A stretch of 64,000 bases of DNA from Natrinema versiforme (GCF_005576615.1 NZ_CP040330.1:3038001-3102000), one strand, 5' to 3'; shown: positions 17,996-27,366, counted from the first letter of the stretch. The notes: generated by a model from the sequence alone, not told the origin. Numbers and translations: made by a program.

Positions 17996-18682
17996 TCAAT
18001 CGGGGAGAGGCGGCCATGTTGTCGCCACCGTCTCCTCGATGAGTTGCGTCTCCGCGCGACGCAACCGCTCAGAGAGTGATGAGGCAGAGATATCCAGCTC
18101 TGTGGCGACTTCTTCCAGTGACGCTCGTCGCGGGATGTCGAAATGACCCATCTCGTACGCCGTCCGGAGCGCCTCCTGCTGATGATTGGTTAACCCATCG
18201 CCAGGCGGTTTAGACTCCCCATCACGAGTGAGACGAGACAACCTGAAATCGGCGTTCTGTTGCCAGAACGCCGAGAACTCGTTGAACGCTTCTCGGTCGG
18301 CAAACCACCCGGTCTGTCGCCAGCCGTCCGGTAATACCTCGATTCGCTCGATGATCGCGTCCGCCGTAGCGAGTGCCTCAAGGCCCGCGAGGTCGTTAAT
18401 ATGACCGCCGAGTTGTTCCTCGAAGCTGAGTGCTGGCATCACCTGATACCGACGCGTGTCACCGGCCTCTCCAACGAGCGTCCATTCACCGACGTCATAG
18501 GCGTCAGTTAGAGCGTTCGCAACCGGTTGGTGCGACCCGTCAGTCACGGTGACGAGAAACAGCGGTCGTTCCCCGTGGTTGAACTGCAGTTCGAGGAGTA
18601 TCGTCGCCTCGGGCACTGCCGTTGCTACCTCGACGAGCGGGAGCACGTCGCAGTAGATCTCGAATTCAGCGACGAGCCTCAT
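17996..18682 (-). CDS. Bat-type HTH_10 transcriptional regulator
   Basis: A 228-residue protein with the C-terminal HTH_10 at about 168-222 (LTNHQQEALRTAYEMGHFDIPRRASLEEVATELDISASSLSERLRRAE) and an N-terminal alpha/beta sensory half. Second regulator of this kind within 2 kb. It lies upstream of the hydrolase gene in the same direction with a gap of about 90 bp and may control that gene or the operon to its right. Confidence 0.85.
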   Translation of the reverse strand: MRLVAEFEIYCDVLPLVEVATAVPEATILLELQFNHGERPLFLVTVTDGSHQPVANALTDAYDVGEWTLVGEAGDTRRYQVMPALSFEEQLGGHINDLAGLEALATADAIIERIEVLPDGWRQTGWFADREAFNEFSAFWQQNADFRLSRLTRDGESKPPGDGLTNHQQEALRTAYEMGHFDIPRRASLEEVATELDISASSLSERLRRAETQLIEETVATTWPPLPD

Positions 18683-18752
18683 ACGCGATGGTAGCTGTCA
18701 ATCCTATTGGTGGCGTCGAAAGAGCTGGGTATTACAAAGTAGTCCACTGGAC

Positions 18753-19160
18753 CTACACCGTCAGGAACCCGAGTGTCGACAGCTGCCAGCAGAACGCGAG
18801 GCCCAGCAGCGCCAGTACCGTCTGGTGGATTCGTGCAGGCAGTGACCAATAGCGGTAGCGCCATGCCAGCAGAGCACCAGCAGTTGTCCCGAGTGTGAGA
18901 ACTCCGATGAGATACGGGAGGGCGAGTGCGATCTGCATCGGCAGCGGTCGCGTGAAGAGCGTGAGGTCGCCGCCGGTCTCCAAGACGAACATGAAGAGCA
19001 TGACGAATCCAATCGAGACGCTACTCAGGCCGACGCTTGCCGCGCGGGCGAGCCACGACGCGCTCGTCAGTCGGCGTTTAACCCCGTATGTGAACCCGCT
19101 TCGTTCGTCGTACTCGTGCTGCTGTTCGGTTCGTTGTTGAGAGACGTGCTGATCTGTCAT
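18753..19160 (-). CDS. Small membrane protein of the beta-lactamase operon
   Basis: A 135-residue protein starting MTDQHVSQQRTEQQ with three hydrophobic segments (about 38-58, 70-92 and 105-130). Its start codon overlaps the stop of the upstream beta-lactamase-type gene by 4 bp, which decides the start at 19160. Similar membrane tails are often fused to or encoded beside haloarchaeal serine hydrolases of this class, so it probably anchors or partners that enzyme. Confidence 0.7.
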   Translation of the reverse strand: MTDQHVSQQRTEQQHEYDERSGFTYGVKRRLTSASWLARAASVGLSSVSIGFVMLFMFVLETGGDLTLFTRPLPMQIALALPYLIGVLTLGTTAGALLAWRYRYWSLPARIHQTVLALLGLAFCWQLSTLGFLTV

Positions 19161-20857
19161 TCGGAGTCCTCCATGCCGGATCCCTCGTCGGTGCGATACT
19201 GCTTCCACTTTCGCCAAGTGCTGTGTCCGCCCCAGCCGACGAGCGAGAGACCGAAGCCCGATAGTGCCGTCCCGAGAACACCGCCGGTGATGAGTTGGCG
19301 TTCGTGGAACGGAACGGGCTGGTAGACGCCGGTCGGTTCGCTGTTCATGTTCAGTACGTTTACCTCGCCATCTGTGACCTCGAAGGCGAGGACATCGTGA
19401 CCGCCAACCTCCTCGTACACGTACGGTTCAGTTTCGACCCACTGCCTGGCGTCTCCTTCGAGAGTCGTCGTGCGCAGGCGGCCGTTGGCTGTGGGCTCGA
19501 CGGTCAGGTGTTCGAGCAGATCGACGACCTGGAGTGGCCCGCTCTGCGGGAGGTACGTGAGACTGTACTCGCCGGAAGTGGTTTCGGCGCGCTCCTGACC
19601 GCCCGGTCTCGAAGTCGGTGTCGGCGTAGTCGGAGCCTGCTGGAGTTCGTACTCCGCGACGATCTCATCAACGACTGTTTTCGGACCCTCATTCGGGTTG
19701 CTGTTGAAGGCGACGAAGATTCCGACATCGTGGTCTGGGGCGAGTAGCAGGTAGCTCGTGAAGTTGACCGTCGCGCCCGAGTGGCCAATGAGGATGGCGT
19801 CGGGGTTGCCGTACTCGTGGAACCCGTACCGCCAATTCGTGACTTCCGGGTGACGGACGTGGTGGCGGGTGTGCATCGTCTTGGCGGTGTCCGGGTCGAG
19901 GATCCGCGTGTCGCCGATTGCGCCGTCGCCGAGGTGGGCACGCATGAACGCGGCCATGTCCGTTGATGTCGCGCTCAGCGAGCCCGCAGGACGCATATTG
20001 ATGTACACGTCATCGGCTACCAAGAACGGCTCACCGTCGCGGACGTGTGGTGCAGCGAGGTCGCCAAGCTGGTCGTCCGGAACTGGCTGGGCGAATGTGC
20101 TGTGCGTCATATCGAGCGGCTCAAAGAGTTCCGACTGAACGTACTCCTCGAAAGTCGTGTCGTGGGCTTTGGCGACGACGTGGCCGGCGAGCGCTGCACC
20201 GTAGTTGGAGTATCCGACAAGCTTACCAGGCGGGCGGATGCGCGGAGGCTGCTGGTCGGTGAGTAACACCTCCAACGAGTCGAGAGCAGCTGGGTCGGCG
20301 ACAATGTCGGGATCGAGCGTGGATTCGAATCCGGCGGTGTGAGTGCCGAGATGCCGGAGCGTCACCGGATCGTCGTACGTAGCCGGAACTGTGACAGCGG
20401 AGTCGCCGAGATACGAGTTGACGTCGGTGTCGAGGTCAAGGACGCCCTGTTCGACACCCTGCATGACGGCGGTATAGGTCACGAGCTTGCCGACTGACCC
20501 GACTCTGAACACCGTCTCGTCGGCTCGAACCGGAACATCAGTATCAACGTCGGCAGCGCCGTATCCTTTTGTGAGAATAGGTGCGTCTCCCGAGACGATG
20601 GCGACAGTAGCTCCGGGAGTCATCGTCCCGATCCGTTCGGCCATCACACCATCGACGAATGCTTCGAGTTCGTCCGCGTCCGTGAACGGGCCCTCGCCTG
20701 GCTGTGAGTCGATGCTCTGAGAGTCTGTCGCGGCGCTCGTTCGACCGGCTGCAGTTCCGATAGCGACGAATCCAAGGCTGCCGAGACCGGCGAGGAACGA
20801 CCGTCTCGTGGCTCTATCCGTGCCATCGTCCGTTGTGGAGAGTCGTGGTCGTGTCAT
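19157..20857 (-). CDS. Tat-exported beta-lactamase-fold serine hydrolase
   Basis: A 566-residue protein. The N-terminus has a twin-arginine signal (ATRRSFLAGLGSLGFVAIGTAAG, about residues 17-40). The beta-lactamase/PBP-type domain follows with the SxxK nucleophile in FRVGSVGKLVTY, a YxN motif in VGYSNYGAALAG and a C-terminal HSGATVNF box. There is a hydrophobic segment near the C-terminus. Members act as esterases, peptidases or D-amino-acid hydrolases on the cell surface. The start at 20857 abuts the stop of the CPBP gene. Frame-open sequence further upstream belongs to the overlapping CPBP gene and is not protein-like. Confidence 0.88.
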   Translation of the reverse strand: MTRPRLSTTDDGTDRATRRSFLAGLGSLGFVAIGTAAGRTSAATDSQSIDSQPGEGPFTDADELEAFVDGVMAERIGTMTPGATVAIVSGDAPILTKGYGAADVDTDVPVRADETVFRVGSVGKLVTYTAVMQGVEQGVLDLDTDVNSYLGDSAVTVPATYDDPVTLRHLGTHTAGFESTLDPDIVADPAALDSLEVLLTDQQPPRIRPPGKLVGYSNYGAALAGHVVAKAHDTTFEEYVQSELFEPLDMTHSTFAQPVPDDQLGDLAAPHVRDGEPFLVADDVYINMRPAGSLSATSTDMAAFMRAHLGDGAIGDTRILDPDTAKTMHTRHHVRHPEVTNWRYGFHEYGNPDAILIGHSGATVNFTSYLLLAPDHDVGIFVAFNSNPNEGPKTVVDEIVAEYELQQAPTTPTPTSRPGGQERAETTSGEYSLTYLPQSGPLQVVDLLEHLTVEPTANGRLRTTTLEGDARQWVETEPYVYEEVGGHDVLAFEVTDGEVNVLNMNSEPTGVYQPVPFHERQLITGGVLGTALSGFGLSLVGWGGHSTWRKWKQYRTDEGSGMEDSE

Positions 20858-21804
20858 TAGTCGGAACGGCTGTGAGTGAGGTGGTTGTGTTGCTGGGCGG
20901 TACGGTCGCGGTTTTGCCAGCGTGTCCAGAGGAGCACGATGACGTATCCGGCGAGGATCGCTACGAAGAGCGGAATACCGCGAGATGCGCTCCACAGACC
21001 CGTCGCGGTGTGTTCGACTGTGAGCAAGCTCGGGACGCCGGGGGTTTCTGCGGCACCGATGCCGAAGATGTTCATGAGTGCGTAATTCACACCGAGATGC
21101 AGGCCCATCGGGAGCGCAAGCTCCTCGGTACGGAGGTACGCAACGCCGAATAGGCCACCGAGTAGCCCGGTCTTCACGACGACGAGTCCGACGTTGGCGT
21201 CCGCGACGATTGCCCCAGGAAGGTGGATTAGTGCGAACGCGAGTGTGCTTGCGACCAAGGCGACGCCGGTTGCGACGGGGCGACTGATATCGCGGGCTGT
21301 GAGCCCCTCGACCGCGTTCGTGATGAACGAGCCGCGGTAGATGAACTCCTCGTAGAGCGCGACGCCGACAAACCCGGCGAAGAAGACGAGCAGCCACCCG
21401 AGTAGTGCCGCGTCTGGGACGAGTGTCCCGCTGGTCACTCGCAGCGAACCGGTGGAGTGCGCGATGACTGTCGTCATCGCAACTATGAGGACTCCGAGTC
21501 CGGTGCCAACGACGAACTTCCGCCACCAGTCGCCGGACAAACGGTAGCCGTATTCGCGGAGTGGACGGTGGTCGAGATACCGCGAAGAGATACCGATGAC
21601 GCCCAGCATCACGAGGGTGGTCCCGCCGAATGCGACCACCATCATTTCACCGCGATTCAGGTCGAACGTGAGCGCGGCTACGCCTGCGAGGCGTAACGCG
21701 AGGAAGCCAGCAAGGACGGGGAAGAGTACGCGCCAGATGGCGCGGACGCGGCCGTGTTGCTGGCCCCAGACGAGCGACCGAAGACTGGATATTACACTAG
21801 ACAT
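20857..21804 (-). CDS. CPBP-family intramembrane metalloprotease
   Basis: A 315-residue protein with about eight membrane spans. The CPBP (Abi/Rce1) motifs are present: EEFIYRG (EExxxR) near residue 140, a His in FALIHLPG, and HLGVN (HxxxN) near residue 235. Such enzymes cleave proteins within the membrane, for example for CAAX processing or bacteriocin self-immunity. It is the first gene of an operon with the beta-lactamase-type hydrolase and the small membrane protein, with one-base and four-base overlaps. Confidence 0.88.
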   Translation of the reverse strand: MSSVISSLRSLVWGQQHGRVRAIWRVLFPVLAGFLALRLAGVAALTFDLNRGEMMVVAFGGTTLVMLGVIGISSRYLDHRPLREYGYRLSGDWWRKFVVGTGLGVLIVAMTTVIAHSTGSLRVTSGTLVPDAALLGWLLVFFAGFVGVALYEEFIYRGSFITNAVEGLTARDISRPVATGVALVASTLAFALIHLPGAIVADANVGLVVVKTGLLGGLFGVAYLRTEELALPMGLHLGVNYALMNIFGIGAAETPGVPSLLTVEHTATGLWSASRGIPLFVAILAGYVIVLLWTRWQNRDRTAQQHNHLTHSRSD

Positions 21805-21969
21805 ACGTCACCTCCGGCATGGCGGCCGAATTTTGATGTAACGTCTCGTCTTACTCGGGGTAGCGATGCGTAGGTGTGGGACGGACATGGTGGTTTTGTG
21901 GATTGTGACGTGGTGGTTGTTGAGTCGATGCGTGAGCGAGTGGTGGGTCGTGTGCGCGTTCATGGACGA

Positions 21970-22671
21970 CTACCTCGGGGTGGCGTCGATGGTGGTGACA
22001 AGACCGAAGAACGCGGTCAATGCGTTCTCGACCGGGAGCCCAGCTTGCTCGACGGTTTCCAGCGGTTCGTGATTCAGCCGGCAGCCGTTTTTCTCGTAGT
22101 GGGAATCGGCGCGCCAGTCCTGGAGCCAGGCAAGTGGCGCGGCGTCGCTGCGTCTGTGTTCGAGCAGCAGAATCTCGCCATCGGGGGTGCAGACTCGTTC
22201 CAGCTCGTGGAGCGCGGCAATCGGGTCGGGGAATGTGCACGTGGAGAATGACGAGATGACGGTGTCGAAGCTGTCGTCGGGGAAGTCGAGTGCCTGGGCG
22301 TCCATCTGATGGACAGCCCCGTCCAGTTCGAGCCTGTCGAGCTCACTGCGGGCGTGGGCGAGCATCTCGGCGCTGATGTCGATACCGACGACTTCGCTCG
22401 ACGATGGAAGGTAGCGGAAATTCCGCCCGGTGCCACAGGCGACATCCAGCACTCGGCCGTTCGCATGCTCGAACTGGCGGCGACGATACCGACCGGCAAA
22501 GAGCCGGTCGAGCCGTCGCCACCGTGCGAGTTTGTCGGCAACGTCTGCGTACGCGTCAGCGATCTCGTCGGCCGATTTCGAGCGCCTTCGTGCTGATCGC
22601 TGTTGGTTGGTATTCTCGTTGTGTGTTCGATGCTGCCGGCCTGTCGCGTCGTGGGAATTGCTCGATTGCAC
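21970..22671 (-). CDS. Class I SAM-dependent methyltransferase
   Basis: A 233-residue protein with SAM-binding motif I VLDVACGTGRN at about 73-83, the acidic end of strand 2 in VVGIDIS, and motif FDTVISSFSTCTFPDP. The N-terminal 35 residues are polar and low in complexity. It belongs to the UbiE/methyltransferase-11 group acting on small molecules; the substrate cannot be predicted. The chosen start is a GTG at 22671. An AT-rich promoter-like stretch (22715-22750) lies 45-80 bases upstream. Confidence 0.85.
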   Translation of the reverse strand: MQSSNSHDATGRQHRTHNENTNQQRSARRRSKSADEIADAYADVADKLARWRRLDRLFAGRYRRRQFEHANGRVLDVACGTGRNFRYLPSSSEVVGIDISAEMLAHARSELDRLELDGAVHQMDAQALDFPDDSFDTVISSFSTCTFPDPIAALHELERVCTPDGEILLLEHRRSDAAPLAWLQDWRADSHYEKNGCRLNHEPLETVEQAGLPVENALTAFFGLVTTIDATPR

Positions 22672-22870
22672 GTGTTGGACCTCCGTTGACCGCGATTGTG
22701 GGTCGGGCCAGCAACAGCAATAAAATTATTGAATATTTGATAATTTATTGGCTCTGCTTCAAAATCCGAGTTGAGTGGAAAACCGCGAAAACACGCCCTT
22801 AACGCCAATAATCAGAGATCGCCCCGACCAGCCCCACCGTCTGCTCAACGCCGGTTTCGTAAAAATACTG

Positions 22871-23794
22871 TCAAGAATGTCGAAACTCACCGCTTTCGCC
22901 TCGCACGCGCTCCGTCCGCACCACCGTCGCAGCCGAATCAAGATAGAGTCGAACTGCATCGTCCCCTTGACGCAATACGACTTCGTACTCCTCGGGATCA
23001 GACGCCGTCTGTTCGGACGTCCAGCGGCCTTCATAGACGTGTTCGTGAAACTCCCAAATACCGCGCGCCGTCACATCGACTCCACGATCCCAGTGGAACG
23101 CAATCGACGCCGGGTGGTAGACGACGCTGTAGGTCAACGGGCTGTTGTACTCCCGGAGACACTCCTCACAAGTACTCGTCACCACGAACGAATCAGCATC
23201 AGGCAACGGACTATCGGGCACCGCAACTACATCGGCAGACAGCTGCGCTCCGCACTCCGGGCACATCCCCCGCCGGATCTGCCTGGCATCCTCCGCACTG
23301 CGTAACTTGACGCTCCCCACGAGCGACTCGCCGTTCCGCGTTCTGACCTGTGCGGGCGTGATCGGTTGTCCCGTAACCTGTTGCTCACAGGCCGTACAGT
23401 CGATACGGAAAAACTGATGCGAGAGCTTCGCCTCCAGCGCCTCCTCACCGCAGAAGACGCACACTCCATCGACCGGTTCAGGCCCAAACGACTCCGGTTG
23501 CTCATAATTCTCCGACAGGATGAATCGAACAATGCGCTCACCAGCGTGTGAAAGCGAATACCCATCGTCGCTTTTCCGGAGATAGGCCCCTGTGAGTTCT
23601 CCGAGGTGATACGACAGTTTGGACGTGTTCTCCACATCGACGTGGTCGTAGATCTCAGAAAAGGCGAGTTCAGCAGCCCCTGACCCGATCCCTTCGAGTT
23701 CATACTGTGCAACAGCGACAGCGCGAAGAATATCAACTCGTGTGTCGTCAGCGAGAAGGCGAAAAATATCCGTAGCCGAGCGGTTCTCCGTCAT
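22871..23794 (-). CDS. ArsR-type winged-helix regulator with zinc ribbons
   Basis: A 307-residue protein. Residues 5-95 form an ArsR-type winged helix (IFRLLADDTRVDILRAVAVAQ, later LSYHLGELTGAYLRKSDDGYSLSHAG). Then come Cys pairs CVFCGEE and CTACEQQ near 112 and 133, and CPECGAQ and CEECLRE near 180 and 205, suggesting two zinc ribbons, and a beta-rich end. This domain order is common in haloarchaeal regulators of unknown target. It is separated by 199 bp from the methyltransferase gene it may control. Confidence 0.82.
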   Translation of the reverse strand: MTENRSATDIFRLLADDTRVDILRAVAVAQYELEGIGSGAAELAFSEIYDHVDVENTSKLSYHLGELTGAYLRKSDDGYSLSHAGERIVRFILSENYEQPESFGPEPVDGVCVFCGEEALEAKLSHQFFRIDCTACEQQVTGQPITPAQVRTRNGESLVGSVKLRSAEDARQIRRGMCPECGAQLSADVVAVPDSPLPDADSFVVTSTCEECLREYNSPLTYSVVYHPASIAFHWDRGVDVTARGIWEFHEHVYEGRWTSEQTASDPEEYEVVLRQGDDAVRLYLDSAATVVRTERVRGESGEFRHS

Positions 23795-24030
23795 TGTCTT
23801 TCGTATCTACTTCCAGTTCAGCGGCAATATTGAAACCCCGGTCGAATTCTTGGCTTGATTGAGTTAGTGTGGTTTGTGAGCGCTGCATCAATGACTTCGC
23901 TGCGCGACGGGTCGTCCTGGTTACGGGCGACGATCCCACTCGCTTTGGTCAAAGAAAATCTTCCATTCGTCGGGCAGCCTCAGACCGGATCGCTCCGTAA
24001 TCGCTTTGTCGTGCGAATATCACGACTTAT

Positions 24031-24566
24031 GTGATGTCAGATATCGGGCGATGGGTGGTCTGGGGTCTCCTTCCGTCAGTAATCGGCGGACTCCTCCTTA
24101 ACGCCATCGTCCCTTTTGATTCGATCAACAGTGAAGTCTTCGCAGTTGTACTGACGGACCCGATAATACGAACCGGCGCATTAATTCTCGTGCTCGTTGC
24201 TCCCGTGTACTTTGGCGTGAGATACATCATCGGGCTTGTCTCCTCCCTCGTAGATCGGCGACGAGAGATTCAGAATAGCAACTCCCCAAGCGTATTCAGC
24301 AGCACCTCTAAACCGAGTAAGCTGACGTGGTACGGTGTCGTGCGGCACTACGGCGCGGACTGGTACGTGGCGGTCGGTGAACCGCGTCGCGGGAGTGAGA
24401 AGTACGCGTACATCGAGAAAGGGCCGTGCTGTTCGAAGAGAAACGTGGCGTGAAGAACGTAGTCGAGAAGCACGTAATAGCTGCTCTCTCTACCGATGAC
24501 CCGTTAGAATACATCAAGTCGGTGGAGGGACTCGATACTGGGCAGTGGGGGAATCGACTCCCCTGA
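24031..24566 (+). pseudogene. Small two-span membrane protein, frameshifted near its end
   Basis: The frame from 24031 gives 140 residues and stops at 24453. It has two hydrophobic segments (about 8-28 and 48-72) and a folded tail (WYGVVRHYGADWYVAVGE). After 24421 the natural continuation lies in the next frame: VLFEEKRGVKNVVEKHVIAAL and on to a stop at 24564-24566, which reads like real protein. A single base missing in the GGGCCG stretch at about 24421-24426 would explain it. It could be a true mutation or a sequencing error. Function unknown. Confidence 0.6.
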
Positions 24567-24601
24567 TCAAGAAGCAGTTGACAAACGACCTAGCCTCGGG
24601 G

Positions 24602-25342
24602 CTACCCCCGTCCGCGCTCGGTCACGTACTTGTCCTGAATCGAATCATCATCGTACGTCGCCGGGCTGTCCAACCATTCAAACCCGAATTCCACCTCAAT
24701 CACCCGGAGGCAATTCTCAACAGACAACTGTTCACCGACGGTAAACTCGACTCCATACCACGAATCAGAAAGAGAAACCAGTAACGTCTTTGCACAAATC
24801 GAAGCATGATCGTGGACGGCGTAGCTCCACTCGGTGAAATACGCGAAGTTGTGAGACACGTCGTTTCTGCATTGCCGGATAAACTGCGCAAGACGCACCT
24901 CTTCATCAGACAATTCCCCGCCCTCGTACGCATCAGTAATCAACGGAGAGAGGCCGTCATCAACTCCGAGTCGGTCCTCTAACGCGTGTTGGAGGAACGA
25001 CCCGGTTCGCGTCAGGACGGACGTGACGTGGTTCTGAGACAGTAATAAGTCGATCTCGTAAAGTTCGATGATGAAGAACGCGAGATTCTCGTCTGCTTTA
25101 TCGAGAACTGCGACCAGTGCCGACGAGATTAACGCGGCTGGGTTTCTACGGCCGCGTTCCTTCACCTCGGCTCCAAGGCGTTTCTTTTGTTCTTCTTCGT
25201 CAAAGACAGTAAGGTGCTCACCGCGATTCAGCCGGTAGTCATCCGGGATGTCGAGTTCTTTCGGATCCGTTTCGTACACCCACCGGAGTTTGCCTACGTA
25301 CCCATGAATCAGGTGCCATTCTCGTGCGATGTAATTCTCCAT
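24602..25342 (-). CDS. HEPN-like protein, putative RNase
   Basis: A 246-residue mostly helical protein with the HEPN-type signature R159-N-x3-H164 (IRQCRNDVSHNFAYF). A preceding helix pair (LTRTGSFLQHALEDRLGVDDG) matches the two-helix layout of HEPN/MAE-28990-type domains. No partner gene lies directly beside it on the same strand. As a second HEPN protein in the element it adds to the defence-like character of the region; RNase activity is inferred only from the motif. Confidence 0.6.
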   Translation of the reverse strand: MENYIAREWHLIHGYVGKLRWVYETDPKELDIPDDYRLNRGEHLTVFDEEEQKKRLGAEVKERGRRNPAALISSALVAVLDKADENLAFFIIELYEIDLLLSQNHVTSVLTRTGSFLQHALEDRLGVDDGLSPLITDAYEGGELSDEEVRLAQFIRQCRNDVSHNFAYFTEWSYAVHDHASICAKTLLVSLSDSWYGVEFTVGEQLSVENCLRVIEVEFGFEWLDSPATYDDDSIQDKYVTERGRG

Positions 25343-25380
25343 TCTTTACGGGTTCTTATTCTTGGGTAAGGTTTCAACTT

Positions 25381-25542
25381 TCAGCAAGTCTCGCCGCTCG
25401 CGTGAGGTTTCGTCGGTAGGTACTGACGCACGCGACCACCTCTTCTGGCCGATGGGAGTGTGCAATCGGGACAAGACACTTTGACGACGAAATCGTCGTC
25501 CTCAATATCTGCGACGACTTCCAAAATATGTGTCTTAGGCAT
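25381..25542 (-). CDS. Very small protein with a CxxC pair
   Basis: The frame from the ATG at 25542 reads MPKTHILEVVADIEDDDFVVKVSCPDC and ends after 53 residues. The first half looks like a genuine small beta protein with one CPDC zinc knuckle. The second half is basic and poor, so the end may be disrupted. It sits between the HEPN-like gene and the Tat-exported hydrolase. Confidence 0.35.
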   Translation of the reverse strand: MPKTHILEVVADIEDDDFVVKVSCPDCTLPSARRGGRVRQYLPTKPHASGETC

Positions 25543-25583
25543 CTTAATCCGGTTAAAAAGTCGTATTCCTGATTGCTTCCGGG

Positions 25584-26771
25584 TCAATCGTCCCCGGTTC
25601 GATGTAGCAAATAAGATAACCCACTAAGCGTTATTATTGACCCTACGAACGCGGCTTCAGTCGGAACTCCAAATGCATTGAGGAGGTCTATGATATCCAC
25701 ATCCCGGTCAGGGGTCTGCGTATCCCGGTCAGGGGACTGCACATCACGGTTTGGAATATCGGCGTGTTTATTGTGGAACTCAACCACATCCCGATACATT
25801 TCGTCAGTGACAGTGTGCCCGACACCGTCGTAAAGCCTGAATTCAGCGGATGCTCCGCCACTCTCGTACACAGACTCACAGTACGGGAACCGGTCATCCT
25901 GCATGTCTTCACCGTACACGTCACGTGCGATCTCACGCTGTTCATCACTCCAAGCATCCCCCGCCGGGAGCGTGTCATTCGTGTCTTCAGCCCCCATGTA
26001 GATGTACTGATCTACTTCCCTGAACGCCTCCAAATCAAACGGTTCACCCGTGATAGATTCGAAGTCGGCTACCCCAATTTGGTAATTCAGCGTGTGACCT
26101 TTGTCTTCGGCAATGGGGAGCGTCACCATACCGTTGACACCACCCGCTGTTACCGATGTGACCATCTCCGGATGCAGCACGGTGAACCGGTTGACAAACT
26201 TCCCAGCCGCCGAGTACCCATTCATCATCACTTGGTCAGAAACCTCACCGGAGAGTCGGCCCTTCGCATCCTCGATCATTCCGATCAGCTGCAGGTCGAT
26301 CCGTTTGAGCGGACCACTGGAGATGTGCATCGTCTCTGTGTCGAGTTGATGGGTGTAGTGTCGCCAGCTTACCGGGTCTGACTCGGGTCTCGGGAATACT
26401 GGAACGAGTAACGGAACACCCAATTCGTCGCTAATTCCCCGGGGGAACCCGTTTTCTATAGCGTCCCGTGCTGCTTCTCGGTGTTCCGAGAAATCGTCAG
26501 TTGAGCTGCCAGTATTATTCGGCTCGACCAGTATTGGGCGAGGTTTCTCTGTGACTGATTGAGGCGAATACAGAAAGTACGGGTAATTGAACGGGGCATC
26601 GTCATCAGGAGATACGAGTGTCACAGGTGTCTCGGTCGCCGATGGAGATGTTGCTCGTTGTGTCCCCACAGCTCCGTGACCTGTCAGCGCCACTGCTTCC
26701 GTACCTAGCGCTCCGGTTCCGATTCCTTTCAGCACGCTGCGGCGACCCATCCTTGTAGAGGTTCCCCTCAT
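25584..26771 (-). CDS. Tat-exported alpha/beta hydrolase with membrane tail
   Basis: A 395-residue protein with a twin-arginine signal near the start (MGRRSVLKGIGTGALGTEAVAL, from residue 8), an alpha/beta-hydrolase core with the nucleophile elbow GYSAAG near residue 200, and a late His in DGVGHTV. Near residues 340-360 there is a short tandem repeat of the type PDRD(V/T)QxPDRD, and the protein ends with a hydrophobic span (FVGSIITLSGLSYLL). It is probably held at the outer face of the membrane. The substrate is unknown. Both ATG 26771 and ATG 26750 are possible starts; the second is closer to the RR motif. Confidence 0.78.
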   Translation of the reverse strand: MRGTSTRMGRRSVLKGIGTGALGTEAVALTGHGAVGTQRATSPSATETPVTLVSPDDDAPFNYPYFLYSPQSVTEKPRPILVEPNNTGSSTDDFSEHREAARDAIENGFPRGISDELGVPLLVPVFPRPESDPVSWRHYTHQLDTETMHISSGPLKRIDLQLIGMIEDAKGRLSGEVSDQVMMNGYSAAGKFVNRFTVLHPEMVTSVTAGGVNGMVTLPIAEDKGHTLNYQIGVADFESITGEPFDLEAFREVDQYIYMGAEDTNDTLPAGDAWSDEQREIARDVYGEDMQDDRFPYCESVYESGGASAEFRLYDGVGHTVTDEMYRDVVEFHNKHADIPNRDVQSPDRDTQTPDRDVDIIDLLNAFGVPTEAAFVGSIITLSGLSYLLHRTGDD

Positions 26772-26990
26772 TGCATACCTCCTGCCGGAGGTGACCGGGT
26801 CTCGTATGAGGACGACTGTGTCCCAAGGTATGTTTGGATCGCACCCTTGGCAGACAACGCAGCATAGTAACTGATCCGGTCACGCTTTCTTCTCACCGTG
26901 GTCAGTGGTTTTTCCGCCCTCTGTTTTTCCTTGAAAACCCAATTGTGAGTACCGTACCGTCCATTAGTCACATTACCTGACTTGTAATAG

Positions 26991-27004
26991 AACCATATAA
27001 ATAA
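26991..27004 (+). promoter_or_regulatory. TATA box and repeats before the 27094 regulator
   Basis: A TATA-like CCATATAAATAACT is followed by two near-identical words, GGAGTGATTTTG and CAAAGTGATTTTG (27013-27046). A phiH1-type repressor usually binds repeats at its own promoter, so these may be its operators. The rest of the 26772-27093 gap shows nothing else. Confidence 0.4.
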
Positions 27005-27093
27005 CTCTAATCGGAGTGATTTTGAACTCTTATCAAAGTGATTTTGTTTGCTTTCCGATGTGTCTTTACCCGCGTTTCAAGGCGTTCCTGCAT

Positions 27094-27366
27094 ATGGTGC
27101 GTCGAATCGAATGGTTATCTCCCGCTGACATCTATATTCTACAGTTCTTTGTTGACCACGATATCGTGCTGACACCGAAAGTTGTCGCCATCAACACGGA
27201 ATACGATCAAAGCTACGTGGGAAAGCGATGCCGCACGCTTGTTGAACGTGGGTTATTAGAACGACCGAACCGCGGTCAGTACCAAATAACCGCGATTGGG
27301 AGAGAATTTATTGAAAGCGGGTTAGACCCCGATGTGTTGGAAACGGACCGCGATGAAAGCGGGTGA
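27094..27366 (+). CDS. phiH1-repressor-like winged-helix protein
   Basis: A 90-residue protein starting MVRRIEWLSPADIYILQFF. The pattern L-P-D-ILxFF, TPKVVAINTEYDQSYVGKRCRTLVERGLLERPNRGQYQITAIGREFIESG matches the small winged-helix repressors found in haloarchaeal viruses, plasmids and chromosomes. Longer in-frame starts exist at 27058 and 27016 (GTG), but the family normally begins near this ATG. It probably regulates neighbouring element genes. Confidence 0.75.
   Translation: MVRRIEWLSPADIYILQFFVDHDIVLTPKVVAINTEYDQSYVGKRCRTLVERGLLERPNRGQYQITAIGREFIESGLDPDVLETDRDESG

Noticed and set aside
20858-21526. N-terminal extension of the beta-lactamase-type protein
   Set aside because: The extra residues are Arg/His-rich shadow of the CPBP gene, and the Tat signal lies right after the ATG at 20857.
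23748-23939. Small minus-strand frame before the ArsR-type regulator
   Set aside because: Overlaps the regulator start and promoter, composition not protein-like.
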